Positions 25,861 to 34,560 of a stretch of 64,000 bases of DNA are shown here, piece after piece. The stretch is from Fortiea contorta PCC 7126 (GTDB lineage: Bacteria > Cyanobacteriota > Cyanobacteriia > Cyanobacteriales > Nostocaceae). The notes beneath the pieces were generated by a model, which saw only the letters and a program-made list of their open reading frames with translations, had not been told where the DNA came from and ran no database searches. Within the stretch, counting starts at the first letter, position 1, and each line of letters opens with the position of its first letter. The stretch covers positions 4,057,895-4,121,894 of the forward strand of contig NZ_KB235930.1 of assembly GCF_000332295.1 (NCBI RefSeq), written 5' to 3'. The translations under genes and the position numbers were made by a program.

Positions 25861-27153
25861 TTAATCGTTTGATATCTGCGAGGATACTCTAATTATCTTG
25901 TCTTCGTATATGGAGAGCATTTCTTTGACATTAATCAGATATTCTGGATAAATTTCTAGCTTTTCTCCTCCAGGATTAATGATTAATTCACCGATAATAT
26001 CATTTGCTCGCTCATTGATGGCGTCTATGAGTAAATTAGGCATGGTAATATTGGCTTCAGCAATTTGTTTAATTGCGGGTTGAGGATTTTCTTGCTCAAC
26101 GATCGCTTTTAATACTTGAATTTCATAACTTGACAAATGCTCCATGAAAACCAGCCATTCTTCGGGTAAATTTTCTGTTATTATTTGCGCTTCTAATATT
26201 TGTACAGGTGCTAGTATTGCTGAGAAAGGAAACAAATTCACATCATCTTCTTCTGGTTGATTAACTAAAGCTTCTTGATGAAATGTTTCCATTTGTTGGA
26301 GTAATTCCCAAACCTGATTTTGCAGCAAATCTCGCTCGTCTTGCATTAAGGAAATTTGGCTTTGTAGTTGCTGCAATTCGGTTTGCTGTTCTCCTAATTT
26401 AGTTTGTAAATAATTTAGGTTTGACTCTATATCTGCTTTTTGTGTGGTTGTCGCTACTAACAATTGATTTTGTTCTTGAAAATCAATTTCTAGCTCCTGT
26501 AATTGAGTTCGTAATTCATAAAGTCTTTCTTCTATTTGCGGTTTGAGTCTACCTAGTAAAGTTAAATTATTTTCAAGGTCTTGTCTTTGCTCTTGGAGGT
26601 CATAAATTTGCGTTTGCAGTTGATTAATTTCGGTGCGAGATGCATTGCAATTCAACTCTAGACGCCGTTTTTCTGCTGTTAGTGTGGTACAGCTATTGTT
26701 TAAATCTGCTTTACTGTTTTCTAGATTGTTAATTTCTGTTTGTAGGTCGATTATTTCTGATTCTAGTTGTTTTTTCTGTCCTGCAAAAGCTTTTAATTCC
26801 CGATGGATATTATCTCTTTGACTACGAGATTCTGCTATCTGATTTTTGAGTTTATTGGACTCGGTGAATAATAAGTTATGTTGGTCTTCTATTTTGTCTA
26901 CTTCTCGGATAATTCGAGATTTTAATCCTTCTAGTTCTTTGATTCGCTTATGCAGAGAATTTAAAACTAGCATTTCATAAGCTCTACGTCTTCTATCTAC
27001 ACAAAATGCTGCTGCATAGGTAGCTAATAATGTAATTACACCTGTTACCGTAGCTCTGGTAAAATCCCAACTAGGGACAAGGCTAAGGCCAAAACTCACA
27101 CCAAAGGCAACTATGCCTAGAAAGACTCGATTGCTAATGACTGCTGATTGCAT
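25861..27153 (-). CDS. Membrane-anchored coiled-coil protein with TerB-C-like end
   Basis: This 430-residue protein has two hydrophobic helices at the N terminus (about 8-28 and 33-52), then some 220 residues of nearly uninterrupted coiled coil (about 60-280, rich in Leu/Gln/Glu/Asn). A linker leads to a globular end (about 325-425). The end (SYEIQVLKAIVEQE ... MPNLLIDAINERANDIIGEL ... EIYPEYLINVKEML) resembles the TerB-C domain found at the end of TerB-family proteins in helicase-ATPase operons; this is from memory of the family, not a search. The coil would face the cytoplasm. The gene lies 140 bases before the ATPase start on the same strand. No full TerB or TerB-N domain is present in this chain. 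Confidence 0.68.
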   Translation of the reverse strand: MQSAVISNRVFLGIVAFGVSFGLSLVPSWDFTRATVTGVITLLATYAAAFCVDRRRRAYEMLVLNSLHKRIKELEGLKSRIIREVDKIEDQHNLLFTESNKLKNQIAESRSQRDNIHRELKAFAGQKKQLESEIIDLQTEINNLENSKADLNNSCTTLTAEKRRLELNCNASRTEINQLQTQIYDLQEQRQDLENNLTLLGRLKPQIEERLYELRTQLQELEIDFQEQNQLLVATTTQKADIESNLNYLQTKLGEQQTELQQLQSQISLMQDERDLLQNQVWELLQQMETFHQEALVNQPEEDDVNLFPFSAILAPVQILEAQIITENLPEEWLVFMEHLSSYEIQVLKAIVEQENPQPAIKQIAEANITMPNLLIDAINERANDIIGELIINPGGEKLEIYPEYLINVKEMLSIYEDKIIRVSSQISND

Positions 27154-27260
27154 ATTGCTTGTTTTCTACCTGAGTAGGTTGGTGCAAATGAAGTTAAATG
27201 GTTGTTGGTTATTGATTGTTATTGGTTACTAAGTTAGCAGGAAATTAAAATTATTGACAA

Positions 27261-28619
27261 TTAATCTGATAGATTTTTTTTGATACTTGAATATGTTAAC
27301 TCTGCTTGGAAAAAATCTATGAATTGCTTTGCTGTGCGCCCTGAACGTCCATTGTGGCGTGTTGCCCATTGTAATGCTTGATATTCTAAATCGGCTTGAT
27401 TATAATTAATTCCAGCTTGCGCTGCTAGATGGTTAACAATTTTTAAGTAGGTGTTTTGATCTGCTCCTGCAAAAGTTAAGGTTAAACCAAAGCGATCGCT
27501 AAATGATAATTTCTCCTGCATCGTGTCCCAGGCGTGGATTTCAGCGTTATCTTTGGGGGTTGGTCTATCGGTGAAAAACTCCCGAATTAAATGGCGACGA
27601 TTGGAGGTTGCATAGACGACTACATTAAGCGATCGCGCAGTTAAATTTCCCTCTAAAACTACTTTCAATGCTTTAAAAGCATCGTCATCTTCTTCAAAGG
27701 AAAGATCATCTACAAATATAATAAATTTTTGTGGCAATCCCCGCAATTGTTCGACAATTTGCGGTAAGTCTTGCAACTGCGATTTCGCCACTTCCAACAA
27801 ACGCAGATGCTTATCCCCATACTCATTTAACAAAGCTTTCACTAAAGAAGATTTCCCTGAACCGCGACTACCATAAAGTAATACATGTAGTGCTGCTTGC
27901 CCTGATAACAAAAACTCTGTATTTTTTAGCAATGCGTCCCGTTGCGATTCATAACCCACCAGTGCATCTAGTTTAACTGGATCAGGATGACGAATCCCCA
28001 CAAATTGCCCAGCTTCCCAGCGACAAGCGCGATGTTGAGCAAATAAACCCGTACCAAATTGTCGATAATAAACTGCTAAATCTTCTACAGCGTCAGCCCA
28101 ATTGTCTAACTGTTGTAGGGTAGCACTGGTTGCGACTTGTTGATACTGCTGCATTAATCCCGTTTCCACCTCAATCGCTGCTTGCTCTCGATACCACACA
28201 ACTGGTGACACAGGTAGATGCGCTACAGTCTGCACCCATTCACTCAAAACAGCGCTGCTACAACTGGATAAACTCTGCAATGTTTGCAAATCATGTTGAG
28301 TTGCAACTACTAAAGCCGGAGGTATATTCTTTAATTCTTCCCTTTGGGCAAGCCTAGTAAAAGGATTATCAGAAACGAGAATTTGAGTGACTAGATAGTC
28401 TTCCCAATTTTGATTTCTCGCTGCCAAGGCATGAAAATAGTTACCATAAGCTTGGAGACAACTCCGTGCATCGGCATCAGTGTAACGTATGGCTTGCAAC
28501 AGGTCAAGAAAAGCGATGCCCACCTCGTCCTGCACGACAGATTGGTAAAGTAAGAGTGAGGCGGCTTGGCGCTGGAGGAGCTGAACTTGTGTATAAGATG
28601 AAATACTTACCGTAGACAT
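27261..28619 (-). CDS. DUF815-family AAA-type ATPase
   Basis: This 452-residue protein has an all-helical N-terminal half (1-215) of unknown role and a C-terminal DUF815 ATPase domain. Visible motifs are Walker A LLYGSRGSGKSS, Walker B FIIFVDDLSFEEDD, a sensor-like VVYATSNRRHLIREFF, and the DUF815 signature LSFSDRFGLTLTF. The family resembles DnaA/RuvB-type AAA proteins and has no established function. It is the first of four minus-strand genes and lies 107 bases before the TerB-C-like gene. DUF815 genes are widespread in cyanobacteria without this context, so membership of the module is not certain. Confidence 0.85.
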   Translation of the reverse strand: MSTVSISSYTQVQLLQRQAASLLLYQSVVQDEVGIAFLDLLQAIRYTDADARSCLQAYGNYFHALAARNQNWEDYLVTQILVSDNPFTRLAQREELKNIPPALVVATQHDLQTLQSLSSCSSAVLSEWVQTVAHLPVSPVVWYREQAAIEVETGLMQQYQQVATSATLQQLDNWADAVEDLAVYYRQFGTGLFAQHRACRWEAGQFVGIRHPDPVKLDALVGYESQRDALLKNTEFLLSGQAALHVLLYGSRGSGKSSLVKALLNEYGDKHLRLLEVAKSQLQDLPQIVEQLRGLPQKFIIFVDDLSFEEDDDAFKALKVVLEGNLTARSLNVVVYATSNRRHLIREFFTDRPTPKDNAEIHAWDTMQEKLSFSDRFGLTLTFAGADQNTYLKIVNHLAAQAGINYNQADLEYQALQWATRHNGRSGRTAKQFIDFFQAELTYSSIKKNLSD

Positions 28620-28682
28620 AATAATTTATCTGATAAGTAGTTGGACATAAATAAGTATCCCTCGTGGGGGATAGGGAAGTAT

Positions 28683-28768
28683 GAAATATGAAGGATGAAG
28701 TCTGAAGGCTGAAGTCTGAAGTCTGTAGACGCCTGAAAGGCGGCTTGCTGAAGTCTGAAGTCTGAAAT
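28683..28768. repeat. TGAAGTC heptamer repeats
   Basis: Tandem and interrupted copies of TGAAGTC flank a GTAGACGCC...GGCGGC segment in the spacer between divergent genes. These are short tandemly repeated sequences of the kind described for heterocystous cyanobacteria. CCCCTAA heptamers follow at 28843-28864. Confidence 0.7.
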
Positions 28769-28868
28769 GCAGAAGCTTGTATACTAAGCTTTTCATAGAT
28801 TTGTAATGGTTGCTTTATTTACGCCGTGGCGTACTAGTCCCCAGCCCCTAACCCCTAACCCCTAGACC

Positions 28869-29624
28869 ATGAAACTATTTTTAGCTCTCACTCTCAGCAG
28901 CATTAGTTTCCTAGCCAGCCAAACCTCCACAATAACCACACAAGACGACAAGAGAATCAGCCTGAAAACAAAAAGCTTTCAAGCCCCTCCACCTCCGCCA
29001 GATTCCCCACCAGGAGGGCGTGTCCGTGGTGGAGCTAAACGCGGTTCTTGTCCAGCTGATGCAGTGAAACTCACAGCTTTAGTACCCTTCACCACACCAA
29101 CACCCACAGTCACCAATGTTTGGGGACTGACAACCAAAGAGCGTCCCACTTTATGGTTGTATGTACCCATTCCAAAGAGTTCTGCTTACCCAGCCGAATT
29201 CGTGCTCCAAGACCAAGATTCCCGCCCCATTTATCAGCAAGATATTAACTTACCAGAGCAACCCGGAATTATTGGTGTTTCGTTACCTGCGAATGCTCCC
29301 CCTTTAGCTGTGGAGAAACGATACCGCTGGTTTTTCACTATTTATTGCGACCCCGAAAAACAATTACCACCGATTTATGTTGAAGGAGTGATCAAACGAG
29401 TTAATCTAAATCAAGCGATCGCTAGGCAATTAAAAGTAGCACAGCCTCTACAAAAATTCTCCATCTACGCCAAAAATGGCATCTGGCACGAAGCACTGAC
29501 CACCTTAGCCGAACTGCGTCAACAAGATCCGCAAAATACCACTCTACAATCACAATGGCAAGATTTGCTCAGTAGTGTTGGTTTTAGTCAAGAAGCAAAA
29601 CACCCCATTATTTACAGACAATAA
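28869..29624 (+). CDS. DUF928 exported protein
   Basis: This 251-residue protein has a signal peptide (residues 1-18 hydrophobic, LFLALTLSSISFLASQ). A proline-rich linker (FQAPPPPPDSPPGGRVRGGAKRGSC) then leads to the DUF928 domain with CPADAVKLTALVP, TKERPTLWLYVP, GIIGVSLPA and KRYRWFFTIYCDPE. DUF928 proteins are cyanobacterial, exported and of unknown function; the two cysteines at CPA and YCD may pair. The C-terminal 60 residues are helical and TPR-like (WHEALTTLAELRQQDP). ATG 28869 follows a TAACCCC repeat with no clear ribosome site. Confidence 0.82.
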   Translation: MKLFLALTLSSISFLASQTSTITTQDDKRISLKTKSFQAPPPPPDSPPGGRVRGGAKRGSCPADAVKLTALVPFTTPTPTVTNVWGLTTKERPTLWLYVPIPKSSAYPAEFVLQDQDSRPIYQQDINLPEQPGIIGVSLPANAPPLAVEKRYRWFFTIYCDPEKQLPPIYVEGVIKRVNLNQAIARQLKVAQPLQKFSIYAKNGIWHEALTTLAELRQQDPQNTTLQSQWQDLLSSVGFSQEAKHPIIYRQ

Positions 29625-29660
29625 CCCATCAGAGAGCCACCGCTAGACTAAAACTTCCCC

Positions 29661-29745
29661 AACCTCCCCACCTCCCCACACCTCCCCACCTCCCCACCTC
29701 CCCACCTCCCCACCTCCCCACCTCCCCACCTCCCCACCTCCCCAC
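29661..29745. repeat. ACCTCCCC tandem octamers
   Basis: About ten near-perfect copies of ACCTCCCC end just before the rsmB start codon. The minus strand is G-rich with runs of four G and could form a G-quadruplex. Matching GGGGAGGT repeats occur near 31996. Confidence 0.85.
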
Positions 29746-29751
29746 CCTTCC

Positions 29752-31101
29752 ATGCTCAACCCCCGCCAACTAGCTTTGATAATTCTGCGAGATGTTCACA
29801 AGGGTGCTTATGCTGATGTGGCCTTGGACAGGGGGCTGCAAAAGGCCGATTTATCTATCCCAGACCGTCGGTTGGTGACAGAATTAGTTTATGGCAGCGT
29901 CAGAAGACAACGCACCCTCGATGCTCTCATTGATCAACTAGCCACAAAAAAATCTCATCAACAACCCCCCGACCTCCGCACTATTATTCATCTGGGTTTA
30001 TACCAGCTACGCTATCAAGAACGGATTCCCCCCTCAGCGGCGGTGAATACTACTGTGGAATTAGCTAAAACTAACGGCTTTTCTGGACTGACAGGTTTTG
30101 TCAATGGTTTATTGCGGCAATATATCCGCCAAACAGCAACAGGAGAAGATTGTTTACAATTACCAGAAAATCCTGTGCAGCGTCTCGGCATTTTACACAG
30201 TTTTCCTGACTGGATTGTACAACTCTGGTTAGCAGAACTGGGTTTAGCTCAGACAGAACAGTTGTGTGTGTGGATGAACCAATCGCCCACAATCGACCTG
30301 CGGATTAATCCCCTAAGCACCACCATAGAAGCAGTTGAAACGGCTTTGCAATCAGCGGGTGTGATGGTGCGGCGTCTGCCTAATTTGCCGCAAGCTTTAA
30401 GATTGATTAGTCATAGTGGCGCGATTCCTAGTCTCCCCGGCTTTGAAGAAGGATGGTGGACTGTACAGGATAGTAGCGCCCAGTTGGTCAGTCATTTGCT
30501 GGCTCCCCAACCAGGAGAAGTGGTGATTGATGCTTGTGCTGCGCCGGGAGGGAAAACAACGCACATTGCTGAATTGATGGGAGATCAAGGTAAAATTTGG
30601 GCTGGCGATCGCACTTCCTCACGTCTGCGTAAACTCCAAGAAAATGCTCGGCGGCTGAATTTGCACTCTATTCAAATTTATACAGGCGATGCGCGCCAAT
30701 GCTCGCAATTTTACCACGCAGGCGATCGCGTTTTACTCGATGCACCATGCTCTGGTTTAGGCACTCTACATCGTCATGCTGATGCTCGTTGGCGACAGAC
30801 GCCAGAAACTATCCAAGAACTTTCTCAACTCCAGTCGGATCTGTTATCACATCTTTCTACGTTTGTCAATAAAAACGGTACAATAGTCTATGCTACCTGT
30901 ACCCTCCACTCAGCGGAAAACGAGGATGTGATCTCGGCTTTTCTCGCTAGCCATCCTGATTGGGAAATCGCTCCCCTCCCCTTAGATTCCATGTTTACTG
31001 ACTATTCCACGCCCCAAGGCTGGCTGAAGGTTTGGCCCCATCAACACAACATGGACGGCTTTTTTATGGTGCGCTTAAGAAAAACTAATGATTCCGAGTG
31101 A
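29752..31101 (+). CDS. rsmB: 16S rRNA (cytosine-967-C5)-methyltransferase RsmB
   Basis: RsmB methylates C967 of 16S rRNA using SAM. The N-terminal NusB-like RNA-binding domain (residues 1-140: ALIILRDVHKGAYADVALDRGL ... LVTELVYGSVRRQRTLD) is followed by the methyltransferase domain. Motif I is VIDACAAPGGKTTH. The two catalytic cysteines are in DAPCSGLGTLHRH (general position) and YATCTLHSAENEDVI (nucleophile). Length 449 fits. The start codon directly follows the octamer repeats, so no ordinary ribosome site is visible; translation may depend on the leader or be weak. Confidence 0.93.
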   Translation: MLNPRQLALIILRDVHKGAYADVALDRGLQKADLSIPDRRLVTELVYGSVRRQRTLDALIDQLATKKSHQQPPDLRTIIHLGLYQLRYQERIPPSAAVNTTVELAKTNGFSGLTGFVNGLLRQYIRQTATGEDCLQLPENPVQRLGILHSFPDWIVQLWLAELGLAQTEQLCVWMNQSPTIDLRINPLSTTIEAVETALQSAGVMVRRLPNLPQALRLISHSGAIPSLPGFEEGWWTVQDSSAQLVSHLLAPQPGEVVIDACAAPGGKTTHIAELMGDQGKIWAGDRTSSRLRKLQENARRLNLHSIQIYTGDARQCSQFYHAGDRVLLDAPCSGLGTLHRHADARWRQTPETIQELSQLQSDLLSHLSTFVNKNGTIVYATCTLHSAENEDVISAFLASHPDWEIAPLPLDSMFTDYSTPQGWLKVWPHQHNMDGFFMVRLRKTNDSE

Positions 31102-31157
31102 ATACTGTTTACGACTGTACTATTTGATCGAGGTTTGAATCTCCCAGAGGATGCAGC

Positions 31158-31580
31158 ATGGTTAGTCATTCTAACGTGAAAAACTTAGTCAAAATCCTGA
31201 TTGGCGCGGCTTGGATCGATGGCAGAATTCAGCCGGAAGAAAGGCAATATCTGCGTGAGATAGCCCAAGCAAAAGGGTTAGCTACAGACCCAGAGATTAA
31301 GCCTTGGTTGTACGAATTAGTTCCGGTGCAACCACAAGAGTGCTACGAATGGGTGAAAGAATATCTGGGTGAACAACCCAGTGTTGAAGATTGCGAAAAT
31401 CTCATCGAAGCCATCAGCGGCTTAATTTATAGCGATGGGGATGTGGCGACGGAGGAAGCAAGGCTCTTGACAAAATTACAAGAAATTGCTCTTTCCAATG
31501 ACGCAGCCCAACCCGCTCACAATTTACTGCTCAAACAAATTCAAAAACTCTACCGTCGTTGGGTGGATGTTCAGAGTTAA
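31158..31580 (+). CDS. Small TerB-like protein
   Basis: This 140-residue all-helical protein has the TerB/DUF533-type layout: two related helical halves, each with an acidic metal-binding signature. These are IGAAWIDGRIQPEERQYLREIA and ISGLIYSDGDVATEEARLLTKL (D-G-x-(I/V)-x-x-E-E). TerB-fold proteins bind divalent metals and are linked to tellurite resistance and stress or phage-response operons. It is probably co-transcribed with rsmB (57-bp gap). A separate TerB-C-like protein lies 4 kb away on the other strand; a link between them is speculative. Confidence 0.8.
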   Translation: MVSHSNVKNLVKILIGAAWIDGRIQPEERQYLREIAQAKGLATDPEIKPWLYELVPVQPQECYEWVKEYLGEQPSVEDCENLIEAISGLIYSDGDVATEEARLLTKLQEIALSNDAAQPAHNLLLKQIQKLYRRWVDVQS

Positions 31581-31593
31581 TTGTCATAAAGGG

Positions 31594-31627
31594 GAAGAGG
31601 GAACATTTCGCCAAGTGTTCCCTCTTC
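31594..31627. terminator. Bidirectional terminator hairpin
   Basis: GAAGAGGGAACA (31594-31605) pairs perfectly with TGTTCCCTCTTC (31616-31627), a 12-bp stem with a 10-nt loop. It lies between the convergent terB-like and psb35-like genes. Confidence 0.75.
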
Positions 31628-31644
31628 TCTATTCCCTTTATTAG

Positions 31645-31869
31645 TTATGACTTCGGCTCACCCAGACCCGGAGTTTCTTCTTTTTCAATTTTGGGCACAA
31701 AATCGGGACGCTCTTTGCTTTCCCAACCTGCGGGACGTTTAGAGTTGTACCAAGCGATGGAACCGATGGTGACAGCCGCAACAAAACCAACTACATACAC
31801 CAAAGTAAAAGCCACAGGAAAGTGAGGCCCTTCCACAGCTGGCGCTGCTGCTTGCATGAATAAATGCAT
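31645..31869 (-). CDS. psb35: Photosystem II assembly protein Psb35-like
   Basis: This 74-residue protein has one membrane helix (about 17-41: PHFPVAFTLVYVVGFVAAVTIGS), followed by the conserved AWYNSKRPAGWESKERPDFVPKIE segment. I recognise it as the small thylakoid protein described in Synechocystis as Psb35, which associates with photosystem II assembly intermediates and high-light-inducible proteins. The identification is from memory of the conserved core. The gene is alone, convergent with the terB-like gene across a hairpin, with start ATG 31869. Confidence 0.65.
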   Translation of the reverse strand: MHLFMQAAAPAVEGPHFPVAFTLVYVVGFVAAVTIGSIAWYNSKRPAGWESKERPDFVPKIEKEETPGLGEPKS

Positions 31870-31959
31870 GAGTATATTCCCCTAATCTATAACCACTGCT
31901 AACAAAGTATAAAACGATCGCACTCTTTACATCCTCCCCTGGTTTGACTAGTTTGGGAA

Positions 31960-32169
31960 GAGGGGAAGAGGGAATGGGGTGATGGGGTGATGGGGAGGTG
32001 GGGAGGTGGGGAGGTGGGGAGCTTTGGAATCTGAGCAGGATGTTTTGAGTTTTGAAATCCTAGTTCGAGGTTCAAAGGCTGACGCTTGAGGTTCAAAGGC
32101 TGACGCTTTAATCGCCACACCTCCCACACTCCCCATCACCCCATCACCCCATCACCCCATCACCCCACA
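31960..32169. repeat. G-rich/C-rich octamer arrays forming an inverted repeat
   Basis: GATGGGGT and GGAGGTGG octamers at about 31974-32020 are mirrored by CCCCATCA octamers at 32131-32166. The 22-base stretches at 31974-31995 and 32131-32152 are exact reverse complements, so a long stem can form. Between them a 21-bp unit (GAGGTTCAAAGGCTGACGC then TT) is exactly duplicated at 32067-32087 and 32088-32108. No gene is present. Confidence 0.85.
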
Positions 32170-32175
32170 CCTACC

Positions 32176-34560
32176 CTACTCGGATGTTTTCGGCGTCAGT
32201 CTTTCCCGCCAAGAAGGCTGGCTGGGTGCGGAATTGGAGGAACCAGAAGAATTACTTCCTTGGGAGGGTGACGAATTACCTGATTCTACTTGTCTTCTCC
32301 GTCGCCGTGGACGAGATTCTGTAGATTCATTGACAGTTGATTCTTGACTACGATAGCGGCGTCTCCTTCTAGTTGAAGATGAAGAGGAAGAAGAGGAAGA
32401 CGATACAGTTTCATCATTTTGCTGACGATAACGTCTTCTGCGTCTAGGGGTACTATCTTCTTGTTGTTGCTCGTCATCGTTGGTAGCAGCAACTTTATTC
32501 AAAATTCTTCTAGGTTTAACTGGCTCTGCTTTGATGGTACCTTTGCGCCCGTCTAGTTGCGGTCGTTTGGGAAAATTTTCTACAGGCATTCCCTTGACCG
32601 CTACTTCCATGAATTCATGCCAAGTATAAGCGGCACTACCACTACTACCATAAGTAGGGCGGTTATCATCGTTACCGAGCCAAACTCCTGTGACTATTTG
32701 GGGAATATAGCCAATAAACCACAAATCGCGGGCTTCATCAGATGTCCCCGTCTTACCAGCTACAGGTCTATTATCTAACTGAGCCGCAGCACCAGTGCCA
32801 CTTTCGACTACATTGCGTAACATCCAAGTCATGATGGCAGTGCTTTCGGCGTCCAAGGCCCGCTGAGACTGGAATTTAGCAGACCAAATCACATCACCAC
32901 GGCGGTTGAGGACGCGGCGAATACCGTGTGGTTCAATGTGTAATCCCTGTGTAGCAAAACTACCATAAGCGCTAGTCAATTCTAGTAGATTCACTTCATT
33001 GGAGCCGAGAGCTAAGGAATATGTAGGTTTGAGTTCTGATTTAATCCCCATTTCCTGAGCTAATTTGATGGTTGGTGCAAATCCCACATCAATGAGCACC
33101 TTGACAGCGACTATGTTGATGGAGTTGGTGAGCGCATCGCGGATATTCATGTAGCCGCGAAATTTCTCACTGTAGTTTTTCGGTTCATAGCCATCGACAA
33201 CAAAGGGTGCATCTAAATAGCTGTCGTAGGGACTTTTGCCGCTAGCGATCGCTGTAGCATAAACAAAGCCTTTAAATGTTGATCCTGGCTGACGCTGTGC
33301 CTGCGTCACGCGATTAAACTGGTTTTTACCAAAGTCTTTTCCTCCCACCATCGCCTGAATTTCTCCGTTGCGGGGATCGAGGGCTACTAAAGCTGCTTGC
33401 TTAAAGTTCTCCCAACGGCCTTGATTGCGTAAGGTTTTGGCTACTGCGGCTTCTGCTGCTTTTTGCCAAATTGGGTTGAGGGTAGTTTCCACCACTAAAC
33501 CACCCCCCGCTAATATATCGGGAGAAACGTATTTTGGTAATTCTTTTTGAATATAAGACGTAAAATAAGGAAAATCTACTTGCAGCCGCTTGGGAAAACT
33601 ACTTTTGATCACTAACGCTTCCTGACTCGCTGCTTGTCTCTCGGCGGTTGTAATCAATCCGTCTTCTTCCATCCGCTGTAAAACTAGATTCCGCCGCTGT
33701 GTAGCGGCTCCAGGATTCCTATCTGGAGCGTAGACACTAGGAGCAGGCGCTAATCCGGCGATGGTTGCCATTTCTGGCAAGGTTAGTTGATCTACTGTTT
33801 TACTAAAATACACCCAAGCCGCGTCTGCCACACCGTAAGCCCCAGATCCCAAATACACCAAATTCAAATAACGCTCTAAAATTTGGTCTTTGGTTAACTC
33901 TTGCTCCATCTTTTGCGCTAAACGGATTTCCTTGACTTTGCGCCAGACTGTCCGCTCTTGCTTGAGGAAAAGAATACGGGCGAGCTGTTGGGTGATGGTA
34001 CTACCACCTTCGAGGACATTTTGCGATCGCAAGTTGTTCCAAACTGCTCTGACAATTCCTTGGGGATCAACTCCACCGTGTTGCTCAAATCTTCTATCTT
34101 CTGAAGCGATGAAGGCTTGTTTGAGTTTTTCAGGGATTCGATCTAGCTGAATTTGCTCTCTAGCTGCTTCTCCTTGTTGCTGGAGAACTGTACCATCGAT
34201 AGCTTTAATAGTCAATGTCTGCTGTCGCACAACAGCGTTAAGATCTGCCTTATCTGGTAAAGTCTGGTCTATTGACCTAATACCGTAGCCCAGAGTGAGA
34301 ATACTGCCACCTAGACCCAAGCCCGCCCAAAACCAAAGGCGGCGATAAAACGGTTTTTCGCTGCTGGACACTTTCGCTAACAGTCCAGATGATACGCCTT
34401 GTATGCGGTTGAGTAACTGCCTCGCCTTCATGAGGTTTGTCGGCGGTAAGTCCTCATTTGTCGATTCCTCATTCTCATGATAATTACTGGGTGGCAATCG
34501 CGGTTTCTCCTTGTCAGAATCACTTAAGTTAGTTGTTCTTTCGTTTGACCAGAAGGTCAA
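32176..34560 (-). CDS. Class A penicillin-binding protein (PBP1A)
   Basis: This bifunctional enzyme polymerises and cross-links peptidoglycan at the outer face of the inner membrane. A cytoplasmic N terminus and one membrane helix (about 74-95) precede the glycosyltransferase 51 domain, with catalytic E154 in SEDRRFEQHGG and GGSTITQQLAR. The transpeptidase domain has S427-TF-K430, SIN at 480-482 and K603-TG. The last 130 residues are low-complexity, rich in Arg, Ser and Glu (RRRRRYR, poly-Ser), as in several cyanobacterial PBPs. Length is 794. It is monocistronic; the stop sits next to the C-rich octamer array. Confidence 0.94.
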   Translation of the reverse strand: MTFWSNERTTNLSDSDKEKPRLPPSNYHENEESTNEDLPPTNLMKARQLLNRIQGVSSGLLAKVSSSEKPFYRRLWFWAGLGLGGSILTLGYGIRSIDQTLPDKADLNAVVRQQTLTIKAIDGTVLQQQGEAAREQIQLDRIPEKLKQAFIASEDRRFEQHGGVDPQGIVRAVWNNLRSQNVLEGGSTITQQLARILFLKQERTVWRKVKEIRLAQKMEQELTKDQILERYLNLVYLGSGAYGVADAAWVYFSKTVDQLTLPEMATIAGLAPAPSVYAPDRNPGAATQRRNLVLQRMEEDGLITTAERQAASQEALVIKSSFPKRLQVDFPYFTSYIQKELPKYVSPDILAGGGLVVETTLNPIWQKAAEAAVAKTLRNQGRWENFKQAALVALDPRNGEIQAMVGGKDFGKNQFNRVTQAQRQPGSTFKGFVYATAIASGKSPYDSYLDAPFVVDGYEPKNYSEKFRGYMNIRDALTNSINIVAVKVLIDVGFAPTIKLAQEMGIKSELKPTYSLALGSNEVNLLELTSAYGSFATQGLHIEPHGIRRVLNRRGDVIWSAKFQSQRALDAESTAIMTWMLRNVVESGTGAAAQLDNRPVAGKTGTSDEARDLWFIGYIPQIVTGVWLGNDDNRPTYGSSGSAAYTWHEFMEVAVKGMPVENFPKRPQLDGRKGTIKAEPVKPRRILNKVAATNDDEQQQEDSTPRRRRRYRQQNDETVSSSSSSSSSSTRRRRRYRSQESTVNESTESRPRRRRRQVESGNSSPSQGSNSSGSSNSAPSQPSWRERLTPKTSE

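Noticed and set aside
31559-31825. 88-codon plus-strand frame opposite the Psb35-like gene
   Set aside because: It is antisense to the conserved small membrane protein and crosses the terminator hairpin.
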